DNA of 20,042 bases from Gnetum montanum (lineage: Eukaryota; Streptophyta; Gnetopsida; Gnetales; Gnetaceae), in NCBI GenBank assembly GCA_015680685.1, contig MNCI01000828.1, positions 132,219 to 152,260 on the forward strand. The letters are read 5' to 3'. Under the pieces are notes generated by a model that was not told the origin of the DNA, made no database searches, and saw only the letters and a list, made by a program, of their open reading frames with translations. The position numbers and the translations under genes are program-made. This document shows positions 1-9,238 of this stretch, one piece after another. Within the stretch, counting starts at the first letter, position 1, and each line of letters starts with the position of its first letter.

Positions 1-276
1 AATAAGACATGAGTTGAAATTTATAGTGTTGTTTTTTTTTGTTTGTCTACTAAGAGGTGTTAAGTCTTTGATAATTATAATAATAATTAGAGACCTCAAC
101 CCCTCCCTTCATGATGAAGAGCATACCTCCGGCTGCTAAAGGGTTGAAAGAATGATTGGATTGGGACATGTAGTGGAAACGTTTTGTGCTCAGAAAGAAG
201 TGGTGCTGCAGAAAAAATGGAAAAAACTCCCCTAGCTCTTTGCACAAATGGACAAAATTCAAAGGCACAACGTGGG

Positions 277-284
277 TATATATA
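277..284 (-). promoter_or_regulatory. TATA box of the left LTR fragment
   Basis: The minus strand reads GCTATATATACCC here, just downstream of the 14-bp repeats. The spacing resembles that in the other LTRs of the window. Activity is unknown, and the element is degenerate. Confidence 0.35.
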
Positions 285-297
285 GCATTTTTTCCAT

Positions 298-339
298 GCA
301 TCGACAAGGCTGCATAGATGAGGCTGCATATATGGGGCC
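298..339. repeat. Three tandem 14-bp units in LTR U3
   Basis: Three units start with GCAT and end with GGCT or GGCC: 298-311, 312-325 and 326-339. The first two agree at 11 of 14 positions. The same unit type occurs at 9060-9087 in the gypsy 5' LTR, where GCATCAACGAGGCT matches the second unit here at 11 of 14. Confidence 0.6.
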
Positions 340-1130
340 TATTTGACATAGTTGTGCTTTGATTGTTGACCTGCATTGACCGGTGAAGAAAAGTCCAAAG
401 CTATGAATTGGAGCACAACACAGGGGTGATTCGAGATTTTAGAGACCAAAGAATAGTATGAGTGTAAGAGGAAGGAATATTGTAAGTAGAAGGAGAGTCA
501 AAATGAGGAGAATGTCATAGTATGGAACTTTGCGGATGAGGGACCGTGTGATGGTTAGCACAAAAATGATTAACCAACCATATCAAGGGAATAGGAGATT
601 AACAAGTGAAACCAAAGGATATGCAAGTGGGTCCTCCCCATAGCAGGTAGTAGCCTTAGTAGCCCTTGCATATCGTCAACATAGGACTCTATGGGCCTCG
701 TAGTTAATTAATGGTGACCACAAGTTAATACCCAAAACCATAAGAACCAGCCAAAGAATTAGAAGTTCAAGTAGAAAACAATAGACACTCAAGACATAAA
801 ACCAGTAGTGAGGTGAATAAGGGGAAGCAAATGATGAAGAGAGGAGGGAATGAAATGGAATTCCTAATGTTGTTCACATGAAATCCCTTATGAAGTGTGT
901 AATTAAGTGACCCAGTAGGATTCATCCTTAGTCCAGACCTAAAATCAACCACCTGCAGTGACCTCGTAGCAACATTTAAAGACTAGTCCATCCCCTTGGA
1001 GTCACAAGAATGCTTCCACAAACAACCACCACTCCAACATGAGTGAGCGAGACGAAGTGAAAAAGGGTTGAGTTAGAGGGGACAAAGAAAGCCCCATAAC
1101 AAGTACGTGTAGCCCATTAGAGGCGATCTA

Positions 1131-1280
1131 AGGGGTGTGCTTTGAATTCCTAGGTGTTTGTTTTTCTAGGAACCACACCATGCAAAGGCCCATGCGTTTT
1201 CACATGAATTTGACCAAGGGGTGTCCTTTGAATCCTCTTTTTTTTTTTTGAATGCTGAGGATCACACCATGCAAGGCCAA
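1131..1280. repeat. Imperfect tandem duplication, 86-bp period
   Basis: Two copies begin AGGGGTGT at 1131 and 1217. Both continue with CTTTGAAT, a T-rich spacer and CACACCATGCAA plus GGCC. The second copy has a run of T from about 1238 to 1249. The copies differ by substitutions and small indels. Confidence 0.7.
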
Positions 1281-1514
1281 ATTGCCAAGTGACTTCTGGT
1301 TAGGAGAAGATATGGAGTGATAAGAAGTCCATGAGGACACACACTCGCATACAAGGGAATAGAAAAGTATGAAGAATGTTGCAATCCCCTTGAAGTCACA
1401 CCTTGTTCAACCTATTAGGTCCTTCTCAAGTCTTAAAACTATGGAAGTCATGAATTAATTAAAGTTGTATTTAATTGAAAGGGATGGTATGTTTTCAAAA
1501 TAAGGAAGACCATG

Positions 1515-1536
1515 GGATGGGTGGATGGGTGGATGA
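1515..1536. repeat. Short GGATGGGT tandem repeat
   Basis: GGATGGGT occurs twice in a row and is followed by GGATGA. It is a simple-sequence repeat with no apparent function. Confidence 0.7.
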
Positions 1537-1689
1537 CATGGACTCACTGCCTATTACATGAATGAGGGTCTAATGTGACTGCCTAGAACAACAATGCGAA
1601 GGCAAGAGCTAGATATATTAGGCGGACCATAGCATGCAACCCATCACAAAGAGAAACAACTGCACCAGTACATCCTGTCACAATAAGAT

Positions 1690-1800
1690 GGATTATTAAT
1701 GAAAAGTATAAAACAAATATATTGATTAAAATAAAAAACAAATAAATAGATAAGTAAAGAAAGAAAGAAAAAGTAAGCAAGAATGGCAAATGTACAAACG
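1690..1800. repeat. A-rich low-complexity tract
   Basis: The plus strand is dominated by AAAT, AAAG and AAAC runs, including a GAAA repeat near 1758-1770. On the minus strand this produces a hydrophobic, Phe/Leu/Ile-rich spurious frame. Confidence 0.6.
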
Positions 1801-1954
1801 ATGTTGTAAAACAAAAATTTGCAAAAACAACTGATGGGTCAGTAGAATTGGTTAGCATGGAAGGTGATCTCCCCCATGACTAAGTTGAGAGGAGAAGATC
1901 CAAAAAAATGGAACGAGGTTGGCTGTGTGATGAGAGGGTAGTGGCACTAGTTTG

Positions 1955-3130
1955 TTAGAGTTTGTGGAAGGGTTTTAATTGTTGTGTATTGACTAACTGT
2001 GTTTTTGTGGGATCCTTAGGTTTATGCATAAGCAAGGCCCCAGATGGAAAGGTTTTGGAAATGATATAAGGTCCTCCCATAGTGTTTGAAACTTAGTATG
2101 TTACGGTACATGTGTGGGGTTCCAGTAAAGTACCTTATCTCCATGTTGAAATGATACCTTTCGAATCCTAAGATCATGACGTTTTTTATTATAGGCCTTG
2201 TGGATTTCATTTGATGATAGAGCTACTAATCGATTCTCATCCGAAACATTCAAGTTGATGAGTCGTTCTCGTTGTGTTAATGATAAGTTAAGTTCCAAGT
2301 CACTGGTGGTAGATAGTGTTCGGAGCTCAGCCTGAACTGGAAGTTTTGGTAGTTTCCCATACACTAACTTGTAAGGAGAGTAGCCTATAGGAAGTTTCCA
2401 TGTGAAGTGGTAGGCCCAGAGGGCATCGTTAAGTTTTGTGCTCCAATCCCTCCTATATTTACTAATGGTCCTAGTTAGGATCCTTGTAATCTCTCTATTT
2501 GTGACTTTAGCTTGCCCATTGGCTTGAGGGTAATAAGGTGTTATAAATTTATGTTTGACCCCCAAGTGTTGCATAAATTTACGAAAAGTAGTACCCATGA
2601 AATGAGTTCCATTATCTGAAATGAGTGCACGTGGCACCCCAAACTTGTTCACAATTTGTTATTGGATAAACTATATGGCTGTGTTTGGGGAACAATTGGT
2701 GACAGTTGCTACCTCTACCCACTTAGTACAATAGTCTACAATGATGATGATGTATGCCTTCCCATTGGACATGGGTGTTATGGGACCCATGAAGTCGATG
2801 CCCCAAATACCGAAGGGTTCTAGTGGCTGGAGCCATTGTTGGGAGCCCTCCATTCGTGTAATCATCCCACCATCTCTCTGACATCGTTCACAGGAGCGAG
2901 CAAACCATTACGCATCTCTGAAGAGTGTGGGCCAGTAATATCCCACAAGCAAGATCTTAATGGTCGTGCATCGTCTAGCATAGTGGCCCCCACAATGGCC
3001 CTCATGAGCATCCTTGAGGATGCGCAATGTATCCACATCAGGGATGCACCATTAAACCAAGCCATCCGCACCCACCTTATAAAGGTGTCCATTGATTTCC
3101 ATGAAGTGCTTAGCCTTGTGAAGAAACTAT
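1955..3130 (-). pseudogene. Gypsy integrase pseudogene
   Basis: The enzyme would insert the element's cDNA into nuclear DNA. The zinc-binding region lies at about 2880-3050, with His in AHEGHCGGHY and Cys in SCERCQR, and a stop between them at 2908-2910. The catalytic core keeps the first Asp (GIDFMGP, codon 2794-2796) and the second Asp (ISDNGTHF, codon 2614-2616). The Glu expected in the NGQAEV motif is Lys (codon AAA, 2506-2508), so the DDE triad is broken. Two more stops fall between the two core halves (about 2660-2672). The C-terminal WEGPYIISKTFP segment near 2040-2075 is in a shifted frame after a one-base loss, and the frame closes at 1955. From 3130 to about 2101 the same frame holds with stops only. 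Confidence 0.9.
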
Positions 3131-3289
3131 TATTTCTTCTTATGGTCCTACTCTTTTGGTAATTCTTTTGTTGAGAGATAAGTGAGGATGTCACTGAACC
3201 ATGTTGCTTGGGTGGGCATCTCCTTATCGATTGTGCCTACGAAGAGGGCTTTGTCTAGAAATTGATCAGAGAGTGGATCCTCCTCCTCT

Positions 3290-3690
3290 ACACTGTCCCA
3301 TCATAACCGAGATAAGTGGTCAGCAACCACATTCTTGATTCCCTTCCTATCTACCATAGTAAGGTCAAATTCCTAAAGGATCACCACCCACCGTATGATA
3401 CAGGGACTCACTATTGGTTTGTTCATTAGGAACCAAATGGCACTATGGTTAGTATGTACAAACACCTTGTACCTAAGCACATAGTGTCAGAATTTTTCCA
3501 AGGTGAACACCACCATCATTAATTCCTTTTTGGTGGTGGCGCAGTTGAGCTGAGCATCCACAATGCTTTGGCTTGCATAGTGGATATAATATGGGTGTCT
3601 CTAGTCATCCAACTATGTAAGCACAACTCCCAATGCATAATTAGATTCATCCATCATGATATGAAAAGGTTTGGACCAATTAGGTGTTCA
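3290..3690 (-). pseudogene. Gypsy RNase H pseudogene
   Basis: This domain would degrade the RNA of the RNA-DNA hybrid during reverse transcription. It follows RT in the same frame. The first catalytic Asp is present in MMDESNYALG (codon 3649-3651). The Glu region reads TTKKELMMVVF, keeping the KEL Glu. The Asp in the usual TDH motif is Asn (HTNH, codon 3448-3450), a G-to-A change. The domain ends near VVADHLSRL (about 3304-3330). Stops interrupt it in VLT*, in KF*HYV and before EFDL; CAG, CGA and CAG would be natural ancestral codons there. The tether to integrase follows at 3130-3290. Confidence 0.85.
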
Positions 3691-4560
3691 TAGAATTAGA
3701 GTTTCTACAAGTTTTTGTTTGAGTGTTTGGAATACAGATTCGCATTCCCTAGTCCAGATAAATGAAGCATCTTTCTTTGTGAGTTCCACCAATGGCTTGG
3801 CGATCTTCAAGAAATTCTCGATGAAGCATTGGTAATAACCAGTGTGGCCAAGGAATGACCAAACATCTTTTATAATACTCAGTTGACTGGTGATTCCTTG
3901 GATGACCTTGATTTTTTCAGGATTTAGACTAATCCCTGCTTGTGAAATGCGGTGCCCCAGAACAATGCCCTCTTAGACCATCAAGTGGCTCTTTTGCCAG
4001 TTGAGCCATAAATTTTTTTCTGCACATCTTTTTAAAAATTTCTCAAGGTAATCCAAGGCTTGTTCAAATGTTGCTCCATAGGTAGAGAAGTCATCCATGA
4101 AGACTTCTACTCCATTACCAATTTATTAATGAAAGATGCTGAGGACAAGGTGTTGGAAGATTGCAGGCGCATTGCATAAGCCAAAGGGCATCTTCTTATA
4201 TGTGAAAGTCCCCCAAGGACTTGTAAATGTTGTTTTGGCCCGGTCTTCAGGTGTGATTTGGATTTGGTTATAGCCACTATAACCATCCAAAAAGCTATAA
4301 TAACAATGCCTGACAATAGTATCCAACACTTGGTCCATAAATGGAAGTGGGAAGTGATCCTTGAAGGTCAATATGTTTAGTAGTTGGAAGTCTATACAGA
4401 CCCTCCATTTGCCACCCTTCTTTGGCACAATAACAAGTGGGCTAACCCATTCACTATCTACAATAGAATAGATGAACCCCACCTTCAACAATTGTTCAAT
4501 TTCATCTTTGACAACTTGATTTAGTTTGAGGTTGAACCATCTTTGTGGTTGTCATTGTGG
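3690..4560 (-). pseudogene. Gypsy reverse transcriptase pseudogene
   Basis: This domain would copy the element's RNA into cDNA. Motifs in order are DSEWVSPLVIVPKK, KWRVCIDFQLLN, KDHFPLPFMDQVLD, SFLDGYSGYNQI, TTFTSPWGTF, PFGLCNAPAIFQ and the catalytic VFMDD (FMDD at 4090-4101). The thumb region follows with VLGHRISQAGI and SFLGHTGYY. An open stretch covers 4126-4491. Two adjacent stops at about 4128-4133 separate the fingers/palm from the FMDD box, and another stop lies in LMV*EGIVLG. The catalytic aspartates are intact, so the loss of function comes from the stops. Confidence 0.93.
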
Positions 4561-5190
4561 CTTCATGGAGGAATTGATATAGATTCGATGTTGGCATATC
4601 CTAGGGTCAAATCCCATCAATTCATGATATGACCATGCAAAAGCAACCATCCACTTGTTCACATTTTCAACAATTTCCTCTTTTTCTCAAGAGCAAGAGT
4701 GGAATTGATGATTACAGGCTTGCCATTCTACAAGAATGTATATTCCAAATTGGCCAGTAAGGTTTTTAGTTCCAAGGGCTCCTGTCTAAAGCTTTTATGG
4801 ATCTGTAGCTTTCCCCAATCATCAATATCATCAACAATGAAGACTTGTTGAAGTATCTTTTCCAATTCATCCATGCTTTGCATATAGGCACATACAAGGC
4901 CCTCAATTGGTTCTATGCATAAAGTGTTGCTATTAGAGTTAGCGGTTAGCCACTGGGTGCCTTCTTAATTTGTGGCTACTGCATATAGGCATTTTTGAAC
5001 TTGGGATTCTTCAGCACACTGACTGCATGCTTGAATAGATGTCCACTTAGTGGACTAAAGTTGCTGCACATAGTTGCACCCTGAGTCACTATACATGATG
5101 CATCAAACGTGCTTCTTCTTGATCTTCTTGAAAGGATTTTGTTTTGAAATTTCAAGGGAAGGATCTCGGAGTCCCAATCATGCTTCAATC
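4561..5190 (-). pseudogene. Gypsy pol linker between protease and reverse transcriptase
   Basis: This is the degenerate connecting part of the polyprotein, spread over two or three frames. Near 5000-5180 it reads KHDWDSEILPLKFQ and then SGHLFKHAVSVLKN. Near 4700-4930 it reads EGTQWL, a Glu/Asp-rich stretch and EPLELKTLLANLEYTF, the usual lead-in to gypsy RT. Near 4500-4690 it reads VNKWMVAFAWSYHELMGFDP and RIYINSSMKP. Frame changes near 5185, 4985 and 4690 are each best explained by small indels. No catalytic motif is expected here. Confidence 0.7.
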
Positions 5191-5825
5191 GTGCTGAGCC
5201 AGGCTCTTCCCATTATGATTGGGAAATTTCCCTTGCAATTTTCAACCCGGATAACCAACAAGTCAAGAGGATAGGAGCACCCACAAACAGTGGTCACAAT
5301 ATATTCTACCAATCCCAAGGGTACAGTTATGGATTGGTCTACCAACTCGAACTGAATGTTTCTTTTCTTCATCAAGGGCAGGTTCCAAGTCTTGTACATA
5401 TCGTGTGAAATCAAATTGACACCTGACCCCGAATCCAAGAGAGCTTCGCATGGCTCATTTTCTGACACTTGAAGGTATATGAGGGGGCTCCCTAGATTAA
5501 TCAATTTCTATGGGAGATGACCTACCTTTATCCAATCCATCATAGTGTGTGTGAGCATGACAGTTTGTACTATGAAGGGTGTTTGGCTTGAAGGTTACTC
5601 GAAGGATTGAATAGTGGAGGCGATTGGAGGTTCAGAGGCACTGGCCACAAGTGAATGTGAGGGTGTGTTAGGGATATTGGGTTGGAAGAAAGGGTGTTTC
5701 CATGGTTTTCATTCCGGTTCACTCAGTTGAGATGTTGGTTATAGGTTGACAACCCTCATGGCGTTGCGTTGCTGTGGCTGTGGTGGTATCTCTCCCTGCA
5801 TAGGTGGAGCAGGAGGTAGCTAACT
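5178..5825 (-). pseudogene. Gypsy aspartic protease pseudogene with proline-rich lead-in
   Basis: The protease would cut Gag-Pol into mature proteins. The open part at 5178-5504 has the active-site motif LLDSGSGVNLIS (DSGS at 5424-5435) and ends with FPIIMGRAWL, the usual distal hydrophobic-Gly motif of retroviral-type proteases. It is in the same frame as the gag start codon at 8069. Upstream, the same frame is rich in Pro and Gln (PPAPPMQGEIPPQPQQ near 5770-5815) and has stops near 5735, 5711, 5602 and 5510. A frameshift follows the domain near 5185. The active-site triplet is intact; only the surrounding stops and frame breaks disable it. Confidence 0.88.
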
Positions 5826-6173
5826 AGAGGTTGATGAGTAGGGATGGTAGGAGAAGGTGATGGAGGATAGTATAGATGTGGGTTATCCTCCCATGGTGAT
5901 GGAGACTAAGTTTCAAAGTATTCCAAGGGGTGGTAATGAGTTTGAAATGCCACGTAACTAGAAGAGCCCCGCAGGGAGATTGGTTGTTGAACGTATTGCC
6001 CATAAGGATCTGGCTGTCGATAAGGGTACTACTACCTTGGAGGTGGCATCCCCCATGATTGTGGATGTTTCCATTGCTGATAATACTTGTAAGGTTGCGA
6101 TGGCGCTAACACTTGGATAATATCCTTATGGCTGGTGGAACTACCTAGGATTGCCTTGTGGATAAGGAAATCT
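5826..6173 (-). pseudogene. Gag-Pol Pro/Tyr/Gln-rich linker remnant
   Basis: After the gag frame closes at 6174, the conserved composition moves to another frame. It includes SQPYKYYQQWKHPQSWG and YPYRQPDPYGQYVQQP, and later YYPPSPSPTIPTHQP near 5840. It is a low-complexity Pro/Tyr/Gln/Ser segment with several stops. It is probably a disordered linker between Gag and protease. Small indels at both ends explain the frame change. No enzyme motif is visible. Confidence 0.6.
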
Positions 6174-8069
6174 TCAGGGTGTTTGCCTTTTTTCCAAACG
6201 AGGGTTCAATGCATACACCCTAGACTCTTGTAGATGTGACACCACCGGGAAACATCCCTTGGGATGTTTGTATTGGCATATGTCACATCCATCATCCTCC
6301 TCTATATTAGAGTCTACAACCCATTCTGCCGCAGCAACTTTGCCCTTACCTTTATGGTAGGCACATTCAGCTTCTCTTCTCCTTTTCCGATCTTGCTCAT
6401 TACTTTGCTCTTTGGATTCCTCTGCAATTTTTAGGATAATTTGGAACCTTTCATCAAAAGAGTCCCACATCTTATCAACCTTTGCCAAAATTTTAGAGGA
6501 AAATTTTTGTATGGACAAGGTTTTTCAGTTCACTGCTGCATCTAGTGGTGATTCTTCCTCCTCTTCACAAAATCAAACTTTCTTCTTTCGGATTAAAGGG
6601 TCCCGATTATACTCTTCTGAACTCTCTTTTTTCCTTAATTCCCCTTCCTCTTTAGCCACTTTCTCAATGAGATGGTGTAGTTGATGGGCCCTTAATTCAG
6701 ATAGCCATCCCTGAGCGTAAACGCCTAGGGTCTTTCTTGTTTCAAAGCGGAGCCCATTTATGATACGGCGAAGCTTTTCCTACTAAGAATAGCCCTAATC
6801 AGGGCACTAATATAACAATGAGTAATATCTACCCATGGTTGCATCCAAGGGTTCATGACCACCCTGTTTCCACCCTTGGATCTGTCATCTCAAGTTAGCC
6901 ACTCTAGAGTAGGTCTGATACTTGTCATTGAAAATTTCCAGCATCGTACTCCATATCCTAATTGATTTTGATTCCAAAGACCGGTACCAGCCCTCCACTT
7001 CCTTGATGAGTGTTCAGAGAAATAGCTTGAGTTTTTTCCAATCATTGTCTATGTTCTACAGGGTGCAAGCATCATGGAATGCTTGCAAGTGAGTCTATTG
7101 ATTACAATTGTATCCCCCTTCAAATTTGGGTATATTATTCATGTCAAGGTGCTTGATCCAACTATCTTTCAAGTGCCTACTGGGTATTTGAACCACCTTG
7201 GCTATGTTAAGCATGTTTCAAGTAGCTAGCAATGGTTCATCCAAGTCATAGTCCTATTATTGCCCATGGCATTCATGATGATTTCAGCTACCTCTCCTTT
7301 CTTGATGGTGAGACTTGCATGATTGGTCACACTTTTCCTCACGTTGTCCCTGTCAGCCCTTGTGATCTTGATGGTCTTTTTGATCGCCATCATCCTGATC
7401 CTTCCTACCATGGTTGTGATCAAAGTTAGAACCTGGTGAAGACAAGGTGGAATGAGAAGATGGAGGAGAGGTAGGAGAACTACCACCACCTTGATGTCGA
7501 TCTCCTCCTCTACTCTAATGATGGCCTCTATCTTTATGCCCATCCTTCTCCTTACCACGATCTTTCTTGCGCGATCCTTCATCATCCTAGTGCTCCTGGT
7601 CGCTTGATTATTTACTTTGGATGATGGATTGGATGATCTGATGCATCAGAGGAGGTTCAGCTAAATGGGAATCATGAAAAATAGGTTCCTCATCGTCATG
7701 CAAGTCTTGTAGGAACAAAGGCTTACTAAATTGTTTCTCCTTTAAGTGTTCATGGTGTTCCGCCTGTTGCCTATCCCATGCATGTTGTGCCTCAGTTGGA
7801 CAATAATCTCAGTAGTCATGATCCTCCATTATGTATTATACACCATAGTCCTGAATGCCTAGTCTGGTAAGATTTTGAAGTAGCATTCCAGGAACCAACC
7901 GATCAAGAGGTAATATGATGTTACCCTCCATGTCCCACCATCGCAAGTGCTCATCCTGATGTAGGATAAAGGTGAAGTTGGGGATATACTCGTCTAGATG
8001 TGCGTATACCACCTAACACTCCTACGACACTGGTGGGTTGGATCCATCTTACCTATGACAAGAAGACAT
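6174..8069 (-). pseudogene. Gypsy gag pseudogene
   Basis: Gag would build the particle that packages the element's RNA. The frame opens with ATG at 8067-8069 (MSSCHR), 148 bases after the primer site. It runs to a stop at 6174 without a net indel but with about 20 internal stops. The first 290 codons or so contain an acidic and His-rich start (YIPNFTFILHQDEH, LHDDEEPIFHDSH), then a charged Ser/Pro/Asp/His-rich stretch at about 7230-7600. The capsid-like retrotransposon gag domain lies at about 6640-7190: NIPKFEGGY, FHDAC, KEVEGWYRSLES, EIFNDKYQ, EKLRRIINGL. A basic region (DRKRRREAECAYHKGKGK) precedes CDICQYKHPKGC at 6252-6287, which looks like a shortened zinc knuckle. The domain match is by eye, so the exact capsid limits are approximate. 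Confidence 0.85.
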
Positions 8070-8217
8070 TTTTTAGATTAGATAATCAACTCAACTGGTG
8101 TACCTTATTCTTTTACTTAAACCACCTAGCATGCATAGGTTTCACTATCCTGGGTCCATTCCAACGAAGTGAATGATGATCTTGTTAATACTAGATAGCG
8201 CATGTAAGACTAACAGT

Positions 8218-8234
8218 CCCCAGCAACGATGCCA
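8218..8234 (-). promoter_or_regulatory. Gypsy primer-binding site, tRNA-Asp type
   Basis: The minus strand reads TGGCATCGTTGCTGGGG. Plant tRNA-Asp 3' ends, including CCA, give TGGCGCCGTTGCCGGGG as the expected complement. The match is 14 of 17, and all three differences are transitions (G-A, C-T, C-T). It sits four bases inside the LTR end at 8239 and upstream of the gag ATG, as expected for minus-strand priming. Confidence 0.88.
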
Positions 8235-8593
8235 ATGATGAGTGGCGAGGTACCCCTACACCCAACCATACAAATCATGGGCGTTCATGTGTGACTCGAT
8301 CGAATTCCGTAGATTGCAAGCACTTGCATACACCGAACTCTAGCCAAAAAAACCTTAGTTAGAATGGTCGTTGTCTTCCCAACCTCACTTGTGATATTCT
8401 AAAGCCATGGTTAAGTGAGATTGAGGCAAATGATTTTTATTGGTTTTCTTTTTATCTTTTAAAGTCTAGTTCTTTAATTGTAAGGAAAGAAAAGTTATGT
8501 AATCTATAATTATTCTACCCTATTTCTTAACTCTCCCTAGCATAAGCAATCGATCCCATCTTCCGTGCACATCCTGAGCATACCCTAACCACT

Positions 8594-8630
8594 ACTAGGT
8601 TACCAGACATTAAGTGTCACTAGGTTACCA
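8594..8630. repeat. 12-bp direct repeat in the gypsy LTR
   Basis: ACTAGGTTACCA occurs at 8594-8605 and 8619-8630, separated by 13 bases. It lies downstream of the TATA box in transcription order, so in R or U5. Confidence 0.8.
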
Positions 8631-8987
8631 AGTGTCTGATTTATGTTCGAGATGGTCATGCCTATGGTTATCATAAAATATGAAAGGACATTAATGGTAA
8701 AATGATAATAATAAAATCTTCTAAAATTATTAAAGCGTGGAAATATTAAACTATTAAAATGCTTAAGTGATTAAATCCAAATGCTGCAAGGAATGATCAA
8801 AAAGCTCGTCTTTACTGTCGGTCATGCCAATGGAGTCAAGTACATTAGCACTCGAATAAAGAGTCATACACCTTTCTCACACCTACTATAGGCACTTGGA
8901 AAAATATTCTAACTCTTACAGGAACAAACTGCAAGACTTTCGCGATGACTACTGCAAAAGATGCCATAAATGCTACGGGTGTGCACA

Positions 8988-8995
8988 TATTTATA
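8988..8995 (-). promoter_or_regulatory. TATA box of the gypsy LTR promoter
   Basis: The minus strand reads GCTATAAATATGTG. TATAAATA is the plant consensus TATA box. It lies just downstream of the 14-bp repeats, so transcription of the element would start about 30 bases further on, near 8955-8960, running toward lower coordinates. Confidence 0.65.
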
Positions 8996-9010
8996 GCAAG
9001 AGACAAACTC

Positions 9011-9100
9011 TGCGTTAACGGGGTCGCATTAACACATGGATGGATACGTCGACGGGGTCACATCAACACGGCTGCATCAACGAGGCTCTGTTATGCAGCC
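9011..9100. repeat. Cluster of short imperfect repeats upstream of the LTR TATA box
   Basis: Related units include TGCGTTAACGGGGTC (9011-9025), ACATCAACACGGCT (9060-9073) and GCATCAACGAGGCT (9074-9087). Spacing is partly 14 bp. The same unit type occurs at 298-339. Confidence 0.6.
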
Positions 9101-9238
9101 CAATCGACATATCAACCGAACACTTCATCATCTAGCTACCACTATGATTGAAAAAGCGCATTTAATATGGTAGGTGAACAATATTTATAGACTTTATGAA
9201 CTTGAAATACATCATATTTGTGATATTGTATGGAAGTA

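Larger units (their letters stand above)
1..350 (-). mobile_element. Diverged LTR fragment (U3/R part), possible 3' LTR of the gypsy element
   Basis: Read on the minus strand, this stretch has three 14-bp units ending near 298, then a TATA box at 277-284, then the motif CTAGGGGAGTTT about 49 bases further on (225-235 on the plus strand). The 5' LTR of the gypsy element (8239-9287) has the same order of 14-bp GCAT...GGCT units followed by a TATA box. Beside the units, a 20-base segment at about 329-348 matches 9092-9111 at about 15 of 20 positions. The part after the TATA box is closer to the plus-strand fragment at 12.4 kb. The lower part of this LTR would lie left of base 1. It fits a 3' LTR of the element at 1955-9287, but no clear polypurine tract was found at its inner edge, so it could belong to a different, related element. 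Confidence 0.45.
350..1954 (-). other. Non-coding stretch between gypsy pol and the left LTR fragment
   Basis: No open frame of convincing content is present on either strand. If 1-350 is the 3' LTR, this is a 3' untranslated region of about 1.6 kb. Tat- and Athila-like gypsy elements often carry long 3' regions, some with an env-like frame. The only candidate frame is a 91-codon hydrophobic one (1583-1858, minus), whose composition follows from the A-rich tract on the plus strand, so I do not call it a gene. The stretch holds an 86-bp duplication (1131-1280), a short GGAT repeat (1515-1536) and an A-rich tract (about 1690-1800). Confidence 0.45.

Noticed and set aside
99-113. Purine-rich stretch on the minus strand followed by TTGAGG, considered as a polypurine tract and 3' LTR start
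   Set aside because: The 14-bp units and TATA box shared with the 5' LTR lie at 277-339, which would then be outside the LTR, and no match to the start of the 5' LTR follows.
298-339. Possible CRISPR-like or satellite array
   Set aside because: There are only three imperfect 14-bp units without spacers, in a clear LTR promoter context.
1583-1858. 91-codon hydrophobic frame on the minus strand, placed where an env-like gene might be
   Set aside because: Its Phe/Leu/Ile content follows from the A-rich low-complexity tract on the plus strand. There is no signal-peptide-like start, glycosylation pattern or similarity that I recognise.
2836-3194. Frames of about 110 codons on both strands over the integrase zinc region
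   Set aside because: They are out of phase with the true integrase frame, whose AHEGHCGGHY and SCERCQR motifs lie in another frame on the minus strand.
7226-7585. 119-codon minus-strand frame rich in Arg, Ile and Met
   Set aside because: It is a shifted reading of the gag N-terminal low-complexity stretch. The gag frame from 8069 runs through it with a consistent phase.
8945-9151. 68-codon plus-strand frame inside the LTR
   Set aside because: It lies opposite the LTR promoter and repeats, and its sequence is explained by them.
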